Part shown: in pieces, positions 20,613 through 30,987 of the stretch
Position numbering within the stretch: the stretch's first letter is position 1
How the letters are laid out: every line of letters starts with the position of its first letter
Made by a program: the position numbers and the translations under genes
Notes under the pieces: model-generated
The model's database searches: none
Told to the model about the DNA's origin: nothing
The model's input: the letters and a program-made list of their open reading frames with translations, nothing else
Assembly (NCBI GenBank): GCA_963556695.1
Contig: CAUWAG010000006.1
Span: forward strand, 2,418,001 to 2,482,000
Direction of reading: 5' to 3'
Source: Anthostomella pinea
Lineage: Eukaryota; Ascomycota; Sordariomycetes; Xylariales; Xylariaceae
DNA length: 64,000 nucleotides

Positions 20613-21872
20613 TATACTTTTATTATTGTAGTAATAAATTTAATAATATTGCCTTTTCGTTTGGCGTTAATACATAATCGTTATTTTAATCTTAATAACC
20701 GTAGAATATCGAACTTATAATCTCTCGTAAAGGTTTCATTTATATGTAAAGAAATATACCCCAAATTTAATAAAATAATAGAATCAATTTTACCGCAGCC
20801 GCTTTAATAAACAATCGCCCGTAAGAAAGATAATAATCGCTAATATTTACCAACTTCAAATATAATATATCTATATTTAAAACATCTTCGTAATTAAAGT
20901 TTGAAAAACGCCTTTTTAAAAATCTTACCCTTTCTACTTTTTAAATAGTTAATTACTTTTGCTATAAACCTCATACTTAAAAAAAGTTTTGAAAAAGCTT
21001 GTCAATTTAAGGTATTAAAAAAAGCTTATAAAGCTAAGCTAATGATCCGTATTCATTTTTAAGTAAAATTTTAAAACCGGAAATCTTACGCGTAATCCTG
21101 TTAATAAAGATGTTTGAAAAGGTTATTATTACCGTCAATAAGCGTAAAGCTTAATCTTCTTAAATTAAAGCCGTTTTTTAAACGGTTTTAATTACGACAA
21201 CCGAGGTGTTTTAAGTAATTCTCATTTTTATACCTCGATTTCTTATAATATAAATAAAGGCTTTAATGTATCCGATTTTACCTTTTCGTCGCTAATAACC
21301 GTCGCAATCTAATAACGTTAAAGTTTATAAAGTCTTTTGATAACGCCGAAGTTAAAGCTTATAATAAGTATTAATGCTAATATTAATATTAACAACCTTA
21401 TTACTTTGAATCATTATTTTTACCTTTACTTTTATCGTTATCCTTTTTTTTTTAATTTTAGATACGGGTTTTTATTACCCGTATAACATTTTCTATTAAA
21501 AAGCGGTAATAATCTACTTATTTATTAAATTTTCCCGGTCAATTTTTTCTAAAAATCACCAATTACCGTAAACCATAGCTCGTTATTTATCTTTTTTTTA
21601 TAACTTTCGACCTTTACTTTATTATTTAAACTGAAGTTTATTGAAAAAGAAACGAAATCTTTGGAAAAAAAAACCCGTTAAAAGCTAAGATTTTATACTT
21701 AGACTTATTTATGTTCTTGCTAATATTATTAAATATATTATAAAATTCATACGCTTTTTTAAGCTAATCAAAAAACCCAATTTTTTAAAAAAACCTTTAT
21801 AAAACCGAATTATTCTAATTTTTATAAATATTCGATAAGTAAAAATTTACCGCTATTCTCGCACTGCTACTG
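20613..21872. other. AT-rich RIP-degraded interior, nothing identifiable
   Basis: Very AT-rich, stops in all frames, scattered TTAAT/TAATA runs. It presumably derives from the interior of the host retrotransposon. Confidence 0.6.
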
Positions 21873-22030
21873 TGTTACGAACTAACAAACAGTGCGGCCT
21901 AATAACAGGCCCAGAAGAGACGATTAGAAACAGGTTGACCAGTGAGTGGGGTGCCGACCAGTGGAGAAATCGGAGCAACGGTATACAGATATAGAACCCT
22001 TTAGCCTTATAGGTTAGACGGCTCGTCACA
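21873..22030 (-). mobile_element. Solo LTR, family 1, copy 2 (inverted, internally deleted)
   Basis: Reverse complement of the two ends of the 518-bp LTR at 18326-18843. It starts TGTTACGAAC and ends GCTCGTCACA on the plus strand. About 360 bases of the middle are missing, with the junction near cggagcaacggtatacagat. The flanks are tactg (left) and ttaac (right). Confidence 0.75.
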
Positions 22031-22209
22031 TTAACAAGCGAAGTTTTTTAATTAATTCAATTCTTAAATTATGTATTAAAATAATAAGCAGTCGGTTCAA
22101 TTAAATGATTTTCATTCAATATTAAAGAACACTTTAACTTTAAAGCTTAATATCATTAATCTTTATAAAACAGTAAGATAATAAACGACTTTTTGAATTT
22201 ACCCATATT

Positions 22210-22405
22210 TTAAAATATAGGTGACACACGTCACTAGGAAGACACACTGTAAGTGGGTGCCCTGGCCAATCAGGTGGCGGCTAGATAGATAAGATAAGGA
22301 GAGACTGCCACCATATATAGTGGCAGCCCTCACCTAGCTAGCTAGACAACCAACACACGCACAACAACATGGTTGACCCCTATACTTGCTTGCTTCAATA
22401 GGTAA
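22210..22405. mobile_element. GC-normal island, probable LTR or leader relic
   Basis: About 190 bases beginning near gtgacacacgtcactagg with a TATA-like catatatagtggcag and a short inverted pair (gactgccacc / gtggcagccc). Surrounded by AT-rich sequence. No coding content. Confidence 0.3.
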
Positions 22406-22725
22406 TAACCGATTTTACGTAATAAATATGTTTAAAAACATCGACGACTTTATTAATACAACGTATAATATGAATTTAATAGGGAAAAAAGTAATAACAA
22501 CTTTATTAATTTGAAAGTTATAATTAAAAATTGTAAAGCGATTTATACGCGTACTTATGAACGATTACGAATTACGATACGGCCGTGTTTTAATAATAAT
22601 AAACTATTTATTTTTAAAGACATTTATTTCCGTTTTTAAATCAGATATTATATATACGTATTTTTTATTAATAGTTATTTAAACGAAGTTAAAACGGTAA
22701 TCTTAATTCAACAGGATTATTAATA

Positions 22726-24585
22726 ACGTAGCTGACAAGCGAGTTGACATTACAAGCGAGTTGGCACTCGTCATGAACTCTCCAACTGCCATGTCAAATA
22801 ACTTCACCACAACGCATTCAGTTCAATTCAATCAATCGGATTCCTCTTCCTCAGAGGTTTCTATCTCTATTGTACAAGTTCGCGCATTATGGCCAGTATT
22901 GCCGCAAATGCCACACTGTCGCCCACGCGCTGCCGCCCGCCTCGGACGACGACTACTTTCATTCATTTCCTGTTTTGCCAGCTCAGTACCATCCTTTGCA
23001 GCCTGAAGATCTATTGCATCTTTAACGGAAAGTACTCCTCCTTTCACTAGACGTTTGTTTTTTGTTCTCTGGCATTTACTTAATAGGTGATTGGCCTCTT
23101 CTAGTTCGCGGACCCGGGAATCAACCAAAGCAACCTTATGCATAAGACCGTATGTAGCCTTCAAAAACGAGCTCAACGCATCAACTATTGATGTAAGTGA
23201 GCTTCCCTGGTGGTTTCTGACTCGGTTTTGGATATAAACCGATTGGTTTACCGCTTCGTTAATGGTGGTAAGCGTCTTCGAAGTCCAAGTAATGGGTGGC
23301 AGATTGGGGTCTGGCGACGGTGTTCGTATGACAGCGACAGCATCCAGCTTTGAAATGACACTTTCTGGGTCAAAAGGAACAAGCCCAGTGGCACTGAAAC
23401 CTGCTCGAATGTTTCCTGGCGTCATAGCAGCGTTGTGTGCTTCACAAAATGCTGCAAGGAAGTCCTCCTTTGAAACGTGGGTTATATGACGCCGGATGAG
23501 ATCCTCAATCATGCGACCGTAAGCTTGTTTGAGCGGGCTAAAACAGCCGACATCTAGAGGCTGGAGCCTGTGTGACGAGTGGGCAGGCATACAAAGGGTA
23601 ATAATGCCGTTGTTCTGACAATAATCCTCAAAGACCTGGGAATGGTGGCTTTCGTGACCATCTAGGATGAGGAGGCGTTTACCGGCAGTCATACGCGGTC
23701 TGGTATACTTGTCGAAATGCTGAATCCATTCCAAACCAATCTCATTCGTGGTCCACCCGTTGTCGGACACAGCCACTTTCTAATCGCGTGGTAATATTGT
23801 GTCGCGATACCATGACGCGAGGTGGGTTTTGCCCTGTAGAATGATGAACGGCGGGACCACCCAACCATCAGCATTAACAGCAGAGATTGCTGTAGACCAT
23901 TCCCTGTTGCCTTGCTGAGCTTGTCTAGGCCTGCCACGTCTTTTGGCGCTTGTAACGACCATGCCGGACCCAATAATGCCCATCATAAACCCAGTCTCGT
24001 CGAAGTTATAAATATCCGCGTCTTGGATACCATGTTTCGCGACTGCCGCTGCAACTTGGCAAAACCACGCGCGATACGCGTCTGGATCCTCGTTCAAGAC
24101 CCTCTGGTAGTCTATCTTCCGATAAAAACGCGTCCGGAGGCCTGGTGTACGTTTGATGAAGTTCCGCGTCCAGTTCTTTCCAACACGTCCAGCCCCACGC
24201 GCCGCCAATAATTGATTCGCCATATCTTCAATATAACTGTACCGGGGCGGAAATGCTCGCGCATCCAGGTCGAGAATGAAGGAACAAATGGCATTCTCTT
24301 CGGAAACCATAAGTTTCAAAGTATTGGGCATGCTGTCGCGTCGTGATGGCATTCCTTTGACTCTATTGCTCAAAGTGGAACGAGGGACGTTGAAGAGTTT
24401 TGCAAGTTGAAATATAGGAATATGAGGGTCACGTCGTTTAGCTTGAACAGCTAGCTGCAAGTCTGATTCGTTATAACGCGGTGCCATTGTTGTTGGTGGA
24501 GATATGATGGTTTGAATCGTATTGGTTGGAAAGTTCATGACGAGTGCCAACTTGCTTGTAATGTCAACTCGCTTGTCAGCTACGT
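22726..24585 (-). mobile_element. Fot1/pogo-like DNA transposon (copy B), 1,860 bp with TIRs and TA duplication
   Basis: Inverted terminal repeats of about 50 bases: left acgtagctgacaagcgagtt onward and right the matching reverse complement, nearly identical. TA stands outside each end (22724-22725 and 24586-24587), the target of Tc1/mariner/pogo elements. Each TIR contains two copies of caagcgagttg(g/a)ca. Length and single transposase gene fit Fot1-type elements. Its composition is normal, so it entered the AT-rich block after most of the RIP there. Confidence 0.9.
22832..24487 (-). pseudogene. Fot1/pogo-like DDE transposase with one premature stop
   Basis: Frame from ATG 24487 (MAPRYNESDLQLAVQAKRRD). 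Domain order: N-terminal psq-type helix-turn-helix (FQLAKLFNVPRSTLSNRV), a CENP-B/Tc5-type DNA-binding domain (NWTRNFIKRTPGL), the DDE superfamily domain with IYNFDETGFMMG (first Asp), LLILDGHESHHS (second) and SSHRLQPLDVGCFSPLK (third), and a C-terminal knuckle CGICGNTGHNARTC. The only lesion I see is TAG at 23779-23781. The relic at 19.3 kb has TGG at the same codon, so this is a TGG-to-TAG change as RIP makes. The rest of the frame stays open to 22832. Confidence 0.88.
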
Positions 24586-24587
24586 TA

Positions 24588-24949
24588 TCTTAATATATTT
24601 ATAAATAAATCTAAGGCTTCGTTGAAGTTTATTATACTTATAAAAAGGTGAAGAAGTTTAAAAAAAAATTAAAACTTTCTATGTATTTTAATAATATTTT
24701 ATAAACCTTATTTTAATATTTTAATAGATTATATTATCAAGTTATTCAAATATATGCGGCACGAAATCGTTTATAAGTATATATTTGTAATAATCGATTG
24801 GTTAATAAAAATGAGTTATCTTATATTGATTAATAAACTAACGTTTATACAATAAAAAATATGTTTATTTATAAGCTGTTTCTACTCTATAACGTTTTTG
24901 AATTTATTATTTTAAATAATAGGTTATAATTTGTTTTTATTAGATCCAT
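24588..24949. other. AT-rich RIP-degraded interior
   Basis: No gene or recognisable element; stops in all frames. Confidence 0.6.
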
Positions 24950-25142
24950 GCGATTTCAGCCTGCAAACCATCTATACCAAGACCCACATATATGATTAGA
25001 TAAGAGATTGAATACCGGGTTGCGAGGTCACTTAGCCAGACCTTCAGGTCCAGCTAGCCCTCCCAATCCAAACCCATCAGTAACACCATGACTTTGACCC
25101 ATACTCGAGTATTATGATTGATCGGTCAATCCTGTTTCAACA
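24950..25142 (-). mobile_element. Copia-like LTR relic
   Basis: A GC-richer island. On the minus strand it begins TGTTGAAACAGGATTGACCG, a start I associate with Ty1/copia-type LTRs. Inward comes cttggtatagatgg, reminiscent of the TTGGTATCAGAGC primer site. The far end is blurred by AT-rich sequence. Confidence 0.4.
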
Positions 25143-26197
25143 GTTTTATAGTTTTAAGCTTAAACCTTTACTTGTATATTATTTTTCGATTAATAGTTAG
25201 ACGGAGATTATAAACGCTATATTAAAGTAACATTGACGTATTTATATTTTATTCGATTAAAACGAATAAACAAATTATTTACTTCTTATAAAATTTACTT
25301 TAATACGTTATTCTTAATATTACGAAGTTTTTACCGGTTCTGATTAACTATAATTATAATTTAGGATTAAATATCGAGGTATTTTTATTAAAACTACCAA
25401 ACTTGTTAAAAACGAGTCATTAAAATAAGATGAAGCTAATAAACATATTATAATGATAAAGGGTTTTTTTGATAAAATTTGCTATAATATGATACGAATA
25501 TAAAAAAACTACAAGTAATATGCGAACGTTAAAAAAGGCGACGCCTTTATACATAAGAAAGTAAATTTAATTTCTAATCAAGTTGAAAAAATACTATTAA
25601 ATAACAACCTTAAAAAAAGCTAAATAATAAATAGCTTAGTTCGTTTATAGTATTATAAACGTGTAAATAAGCGTATGTTTCTAAGCTTAACGGGAAATTT
25701 AACGGTAAAAAAATTTTTATTACTCGTGATTGTAACCAGTCAAAATTTTTAAATAAAAAAGTAAGTTAAAATCAATAAAGATATTTAAAGCATTTAAAAA
25801 GGCCTTATTATCGTTTAAATAAACATATTTTTTTAAAAGTATATATTTAATAAGGTTATTAACAACTATATAAATTAGAATATCACTTTAGTATCAAATT
25901 AAGTAGTAACATAGGATAATATTGTAATAGTTTGCGCCTAATCTTTGCAGTTATCATTAAATCATTTACGAATTTTATTAAAAAAGAAAAGATAATTTAA
26001 ACTTTTTAAAATAATATTATATAAAAAAAGCCTTCAAGTAAAAAGATTAACATGAAAATAAATAAAGAATAAATGAAATTTAAATAATAATAGTTTAAAC
26101 GAATTAAGCGAAAATGTTAAAAAGAGTAATAATAATACTAATTTGGACATTTAAATTGCCTTATTTACGGTTAAATAAGGTTTTAAAAAAGAAGTAT
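25143..26197. other. AT-rich RIP-degraded interior up to the right LTR
   Basis: About 1 kb of strongly AT-rich sequence without coding capacity. The last bases (aaaaaagaag) form the likely polypurine tract. Confidence 0.6.
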
Positions 26198-26326
26198 TAT
26201 TAAAAAGCATCTTGTAAACAAAAGGACAATTCGTTTATATATATATAGCCTCCGCGCCTAATTAGTACTGTACGTTTCTGTAGAACAACATATTATTTAC
26301 TCCCTTATATGGTTGGCCTTTTAACA
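26198..26326. repeat. Right LTR (129 bp), RIP-mutated
   Basis: Matches 16944-17076 along its length. It starts tattaaaaagcatcttgtaa, where the left LTR has tgtcaggaagcatcccgtga, and ends ggccttttaaca. It is followed by the AGGAC duplication (26327-26331). Confidence 0.88.
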
Positions 26327-26331
26327 AGGAC

Positions 26332-26922
26332 GGGGTATTCAGAGTTCAACTTACAGTGATGGACCAAGACCAGCCATTGTGGTCAAAGAGGGCGACAGCT
26401 GCTCTGGCCACTAGAGCTGATGTCGACCTCGCGGCGGACCATCTAGCGAAGAGGCACGAAGAATTCGAGAAGACGGGCACACTGAAATTGGATAGCGGTC
26501 TCAAAATCACAACGGCTGGTTGTCAACCAGTTGATAAGGAGGAACTCCCAGATTATGATAATGACAAGGTCCGCGCGGCACTGAAAAGATTGGGCGACAA
26601 GGCGGCCCGTATGAAAGAACGGGAGTTCTCTGTCAGCGATGAGACTTCGGAGGACTATGGTGTAACTCTAGGCCCAGATGCTGTAACCCTCACTGCCACG
26701 CTATCCTCGCGCGCTGACGCACCCGAGATGTCTAAGCGTGACTGGATAATCATCCTCCGATCCGCGTACTTAACAGCAATGCGCACCGCGAATGGAGGAA
26801 AGGGCAGCGAAATCGTCAAGTTTGACTTTGAATGGTCCAAGAGGTGGACGGGAATATTTAAACCGAGAAAGTCATTCAGTGTTTCTCTGAAAATGACAAA
26901 GGCTGGTCCTACTGCCACATGA
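26332..26922 (+). pseudogene. Repeat-domain protein, 3' portion (end of repeat 3 plus repeat 4)
   Basis: Continues the gene at 15265-16943 in frame across the retrotransposon. GVFRVQLTV completes repeat 3, then comes the linker ATRADVDLAADHLAKR, then a full fourth repeat (GTLKLDSGLKI, then APEMSKRDWIIILRSAY, then FDFEWSK) ending at a stop at 26922. The linker again ends in KR. An ATG at 26356 could start translation, but it would lack a signal peptide, so this is a detached fragment. Its composition is normal, in contrast to the block immediately to the left. Confidence 0.7.
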
Positions 26923-29256
26923 GGTACTGTGAGATTTCAAAGTGTTCTATTAAGGAGAGGAATTCCAGCTACTCTGGAGTGGCCAGAGTGGCCCTATTTA
27001 TCCAAGATACTAAAGGAAAGGATACGTGGCCTTATGTGGCCACGTATGTGACAGAGTCACGGATGGGGATGGTGATCCTGAAGGATGACTATGGATGGGC
27101 TAACGTAGCCCAGAATCCAACAGGTACACATCTAGAGGAGCTATATAATCCAGGGCATTGAGGGTTTCTTAGCTGGGTGGAAGCTCATGTACCAGCACAG
27201 CCACCTTAGCTAGCGGTGGGTAGACGATATAGTATAGCTGCGAATCATTGACTCCAGTGCGAGTGCGACGAGCTTATGTAGGCTCGTCCTTCATCGAACT
27301 TCGCCATTATAGACACATGTTCCCTAACTCTAGCTAATAGCTTCTCGTATGTCCTGGTAGACAAGCTGCCCCATATCAATACCTACAGATCAATGGGCAG
27401 ACATAGTAATGGCCCAAATATTCATTATCACGGCAGTGTTCGTACCATTTCCGCTGTCTGCGGCCAACGTGGCTAGGGCACACCGAATGCCATGTGACTA
27501 AATCAGGCAGCTCCTTCATGGCCACCAAGGGCTCAAAGCACGATACGCACTGGCTAATACTACCGCGCCGCGATCCGGGCTGCCGGGCCTGGCCGCTGCT
27601 TGAGTCCCTGACTACATCACGGGATCTGAGGTCGAAGCGGGCCCCTGGAACGGTCCGAAAGAACCAACCGCTCTTTCAGCCCATTGGCTTATGTAGTAGT
27701 CGTCAGTGGAAGTCCATTCCCGGGCAGTGAGATCCAGCCGGGATTTGCGAGATGTGAGGAGAGGTCGGGAGTTCTGTGACAGGCAGGGCAGGAACACGAC
27801 GTGGTAGGATCTACAGGGCTGCTGTAGGGGTTCGAAGATTGTTTCGTTCATTTCTTCATCTCTTCTGAAGCAATGGCAAGTATGTAATCGCTCCTTTTAT
27901 TGCCTTCAGCTATTCCCACGACCCCTTTAATATGGACATGCACATTTTAGACTCCCGTGGATGGTGCCGCTCGGTGCGACGGGAACTGCGGAATAGATCC
28001 GGGTAGCGGCAGCGTGGGGGTCGCGCGGGTCTTGGCCTGTGGCCTGTGGGGGTTCTAATCGATCGGCGGGTTCTAGAAGCTGGAGGTGAAACACATTAAC
28101 GGGCGTCACGAGATGTGGGATTTCATCGAGCACGTTGGTGGCGTTCCCGCGCGGGATGCATCCATGTGAGCGCGTCTCTGGTCGTGCCGCCGGATCGGAT
28201 TGGGGGGTTCCTGGTGGCGCGGCGATTTTAGTAAGTACCTATGTCGATATGCATGTGTGACTTGGCAATAAAAGCCCTTCTTGTGAAATGAAATCGTGTT
28301 TTTGCTTTCCCCAGTGCCAGCCCGCTGCCTCGCGTGGCATATTCCGAGGAACGCGAACCCGGTTCCTGGGCAATGTCGGTGACTGGGAGACAGGGACATC
28401 CTGGGCTGGCCAGAGGTGTGGCTTCTGCGGGCTCGTGGGGATCGATCTGGGGTTCCTCGTCGGTGAAGCTGGACCCTGAAAGGGGCCGGAGCCCGCCACC
28501 GCCCTGTGATGCCTTCGACGGGCACAGAAGCGCTTTCTGGACGTCGCGTCCTGCTTCCGTAACAAATGACTAGATACCCACGTGCCTCGTCAGGTAACCT
28601 TGGATGAACAGTCCCCCGTGCTCTGTTGTCGTTCTATGCTTCCGTCTTTTTCGGTTTGCAGCGGCTCTCCCATGGCGTACCACCGGCCCACAGGTGCTTG
28701 CTTCGTCGATCAGGTCTGCTTGAGGATGATCTCCTGACCCGGCTCACGCCCGGACATGCCCTGGACAGCGATTGATTGTCTTGGGTTCATGCTAGAGCTG
28801 CAGGGGCGGCGATGGCGAGAATGCCAGCATCCCGCTGATAATAAGCAAAGAAAGGGGCACGATACACGACACACCGCTGTGGTGGCAAATGAGATTTGGA
28901 GTACCGTTCTTAGAATTACATCATTACACAAAAATGGAGTTCTAGGGGTCTTCGCAGCTACTGTATCTCGGACATCTATACCAGACCACATCTTACACCT
29001 ATGTGCCCGGTCGACATGATGATGCCAGTCGAAGTACCTGAAATGCCTGTGCTCCGAGGACGCCAGTGCAATGCAATACAAATATACACGTTTGATGTCT
29101 GGCTTCTCCAGCTTTCCCTCATCGCAATTGACTCCGTTCTGACGCCGTTCAAAAATTTGCCGTGTCCCCTGAAGCCTATATGTATATGATACGACCGCAG
29201 TGTGACAAGGGTCGTGACTGAGAAACGTATCCGAATTGATGTACAAGTATTATCGT
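26923..29256. other. Intergenic, no gene recognised
   Basis: About 2.3 kb. Contains a 10-bp perfect inverted repeat at 27022-27047 and, just right of it, tgtgacagagtcacgg, which looks like a possible LTR start. Open frames overlap on both strands and resemble no family. Confidence 0.35.
27022..27047. repeat. Perfect 10-bp inverted repeat (hairpin)
   Basis: atacgtggcc and its exact complement ggccacgtat are separated by six bases. A direct duplication of gagtggcc lies about 40 bases to the left. Function unknown; could be a transposon end. Confidence 0.7.
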
Positions 29257-30861
29257 TTACCGCCGAGGTTTTTTCTCGTTCTGACGCTCGAGAAGTAGAG
29301 TCAGCTGGCTCTTGGATCGGCCTAGTGGCACGTCCGGTGTGGGATTCGGCTGCGTAGGAGTGAATCGGGTGTTGCGTTCAGACGTCCCGGACACAGCTGG
29401 CGTACTCTGCTGTGGTCTCGGATTGTCCTCTAGCTCGCGCATCACACCTGTTACTGCCTCTTTCGCGGGCGCATTTTCATCAAATTCAATGATGGTTCCC
29501 TGAGCTGTGGCATTCGAAATCGTAGCCGTACTTGGTGATATCAAGCTTTGCGGCGTTGTGACCCGACTACGGTTCAAGTCTCTTGACCCAGGCCGTGGAG
29601 AGTTGATCCCCGATCTAGATCGGTGCATGGGAGAGGTGATGTCGACGCGTGGCCGTTCGGAGACATCATGAGCGATGCCACTTGCAGTTGCCGGAGCCTT
29701 CCCTTTACTCTTTGAGGGGGTCGTTGGCCGCTTTGCCTCCTCTTGCACCGTAACAGGTCTGTCTTCTTGGTTTCCCGTTTGTGGGCCACTGGGCCTCAAG
29801 GGTATAACTTTATCGGCTGATGATCGCCTATCTGGACGTTTTCCGGCTGCTTTAGCAGTCAATCGCTCTTTGCCTTCCTGTTCGATCGTTGCGGCTCGTG
29901 ATCCTTTCCCCGACGTTTCTGACATAGTCGAGGGAGCTGCCTGCGAATAGTCTTCCTCTTTTGGACCAACCTCAGGCCCACTAGTCGTGCTAGTGATAGT
30001 AGACTGTGAACTTGGGCGTCGAGGCATGGCCGGTCTACGCCTCGACGATGTGGAGGCCATGAACGAGGTCGTCTTCTTCTTCGGCGTAGTGTTGGGAGGC
30101 TTCTTCTTCTCCTCCTTAACCGTTGCATTCGAATCGATGCTCGGGGTCACAGCTGTGCTGTCAGAAGAGGCAACCTCGCTTTCGCGCGCATCGTCATCTT
30201 CTGCATCTGATCCTGAGGGAGATACGAATCGAGCTGTAGGCCGAGGTCCAGAAGCTGAGGGCCCCCTAGGCTTCTTCAGAATAGGATGCGGTACTTTCGA
30301 TGATGAGGGCGATGGCGGTACCATTTTCCCCTTCCCCTTCCCCTTGCCCTTGCCCCTTCCCTTCCCTTTCGATCTCACCTCCTCCGGTCTGACTGTGGAT
30401 TCCTCAAGGATGGCCTGGACTTTCCGAGTCTCACTGGCTTGTGATTTAGGAGATGGCTAGTAGACTTCGGTCAGTAAACTTTGGTGATGCAGTCCTGCAA
30501 AACATACAGGCTCGTATCTGTTTGGTGGCCCTCGTAGCTTGACGAAAGGGGGTTCTTCGGATATATCTCTGAATAATCGTGCAATGACTGTGCCAGGAAG
30601 GTGGCGTCTGTCGCCACCGAGGACGCGTGTCCAGAAGTTCTCCAACCGTCTTGCGGTTGGATCGAATAGCTCCCGCGATGTTATGGAAAACACTGTCGCA
30701 AGATCAGCATATTTACACATGGCACAGTGGTAGTAGCGGTTTGCCATACCATGACAGGCCTTCAGTATATGATCTGTGGGAACAACGTCGAACTTTGCTA
30801 TCTCTTGATAGACCGACTCCTTGTTGAAGACAATGCCCTTGGGCAGTATCATATCCGCCAT
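29257..30861 (-). CDS. areA GATA-like (DUF1752) domain protein, probable nutrient-signalling regulator
   Basis: Two exons, 30861-30508 and 30456-29257, joined in phase over a 51-bp intron (donor gtatgt, branch tactgac, acceptor ctactag), giving 517 residues. Exon 1 is the DUF1752 domain, seen in fungal proteins related to the yeast nitrogen and retrograde regulators: MADMILPKGIVFNKESVY at the start, RRLENFWTRVLGGDRR in the middle and FVKLRGPPNRYEP at the end. Exon 2 is mostly disordered and basic: a (KG)n run, ILKKPRGPSASGPRPTARF, many Ser/Pro/Lys stretches, and a C-terminal SKSQLTLLLERQNEKKPRR motif that I recall as typical of this family. Start chosen at the first in-frame ATG (30861). The frame is open upstream to a TAG near 30987 without another ATG, so an upstream exon is possible (there is a gtgagc donor candidate in about the right place). 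Confidence 0.78.
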
Positions 30862-30987
30862 GTCGAACAAAGGCGGCTGGCTCGTGGTGGCGGACTCTGT
30901 TAACCATGTACGAACTTTGCCTGTGAGCTTCTGATGATGCTGACTGGCTCGAGGAGTTCTGGATTTTGGCTCAACAAAGCTCTACGA

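Larger units (their letters stand above)
16944..26326. mobile_element. RIP-degraded LTR retrotransposon with nested insertions, inside the repeat-domain gene
   Basis: A 9,383-base block, strongly AT-rich except for later insertions. Direct terminal repeats lie at 16944-17076 and 26198-26326. The left one begins TG and both end ACA. A purine run (aaaaaagaag) stands just before the right LTR, as a polypurine tract should on the plus strand. The block is flanked by a perfect AGGAC duplication. Removing the block and one AGGAC rejoins the host gene in frame. No retrotransposon protein survives: the original interior is saturated with stops and low in GC, as expected after RIP. Nested within are two Fot1/pogo-like elements, at least three solo-LTR-like islands and other GC-richer fragments. 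Gypsy or copia type cannot be told. Confidence 0.88.
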
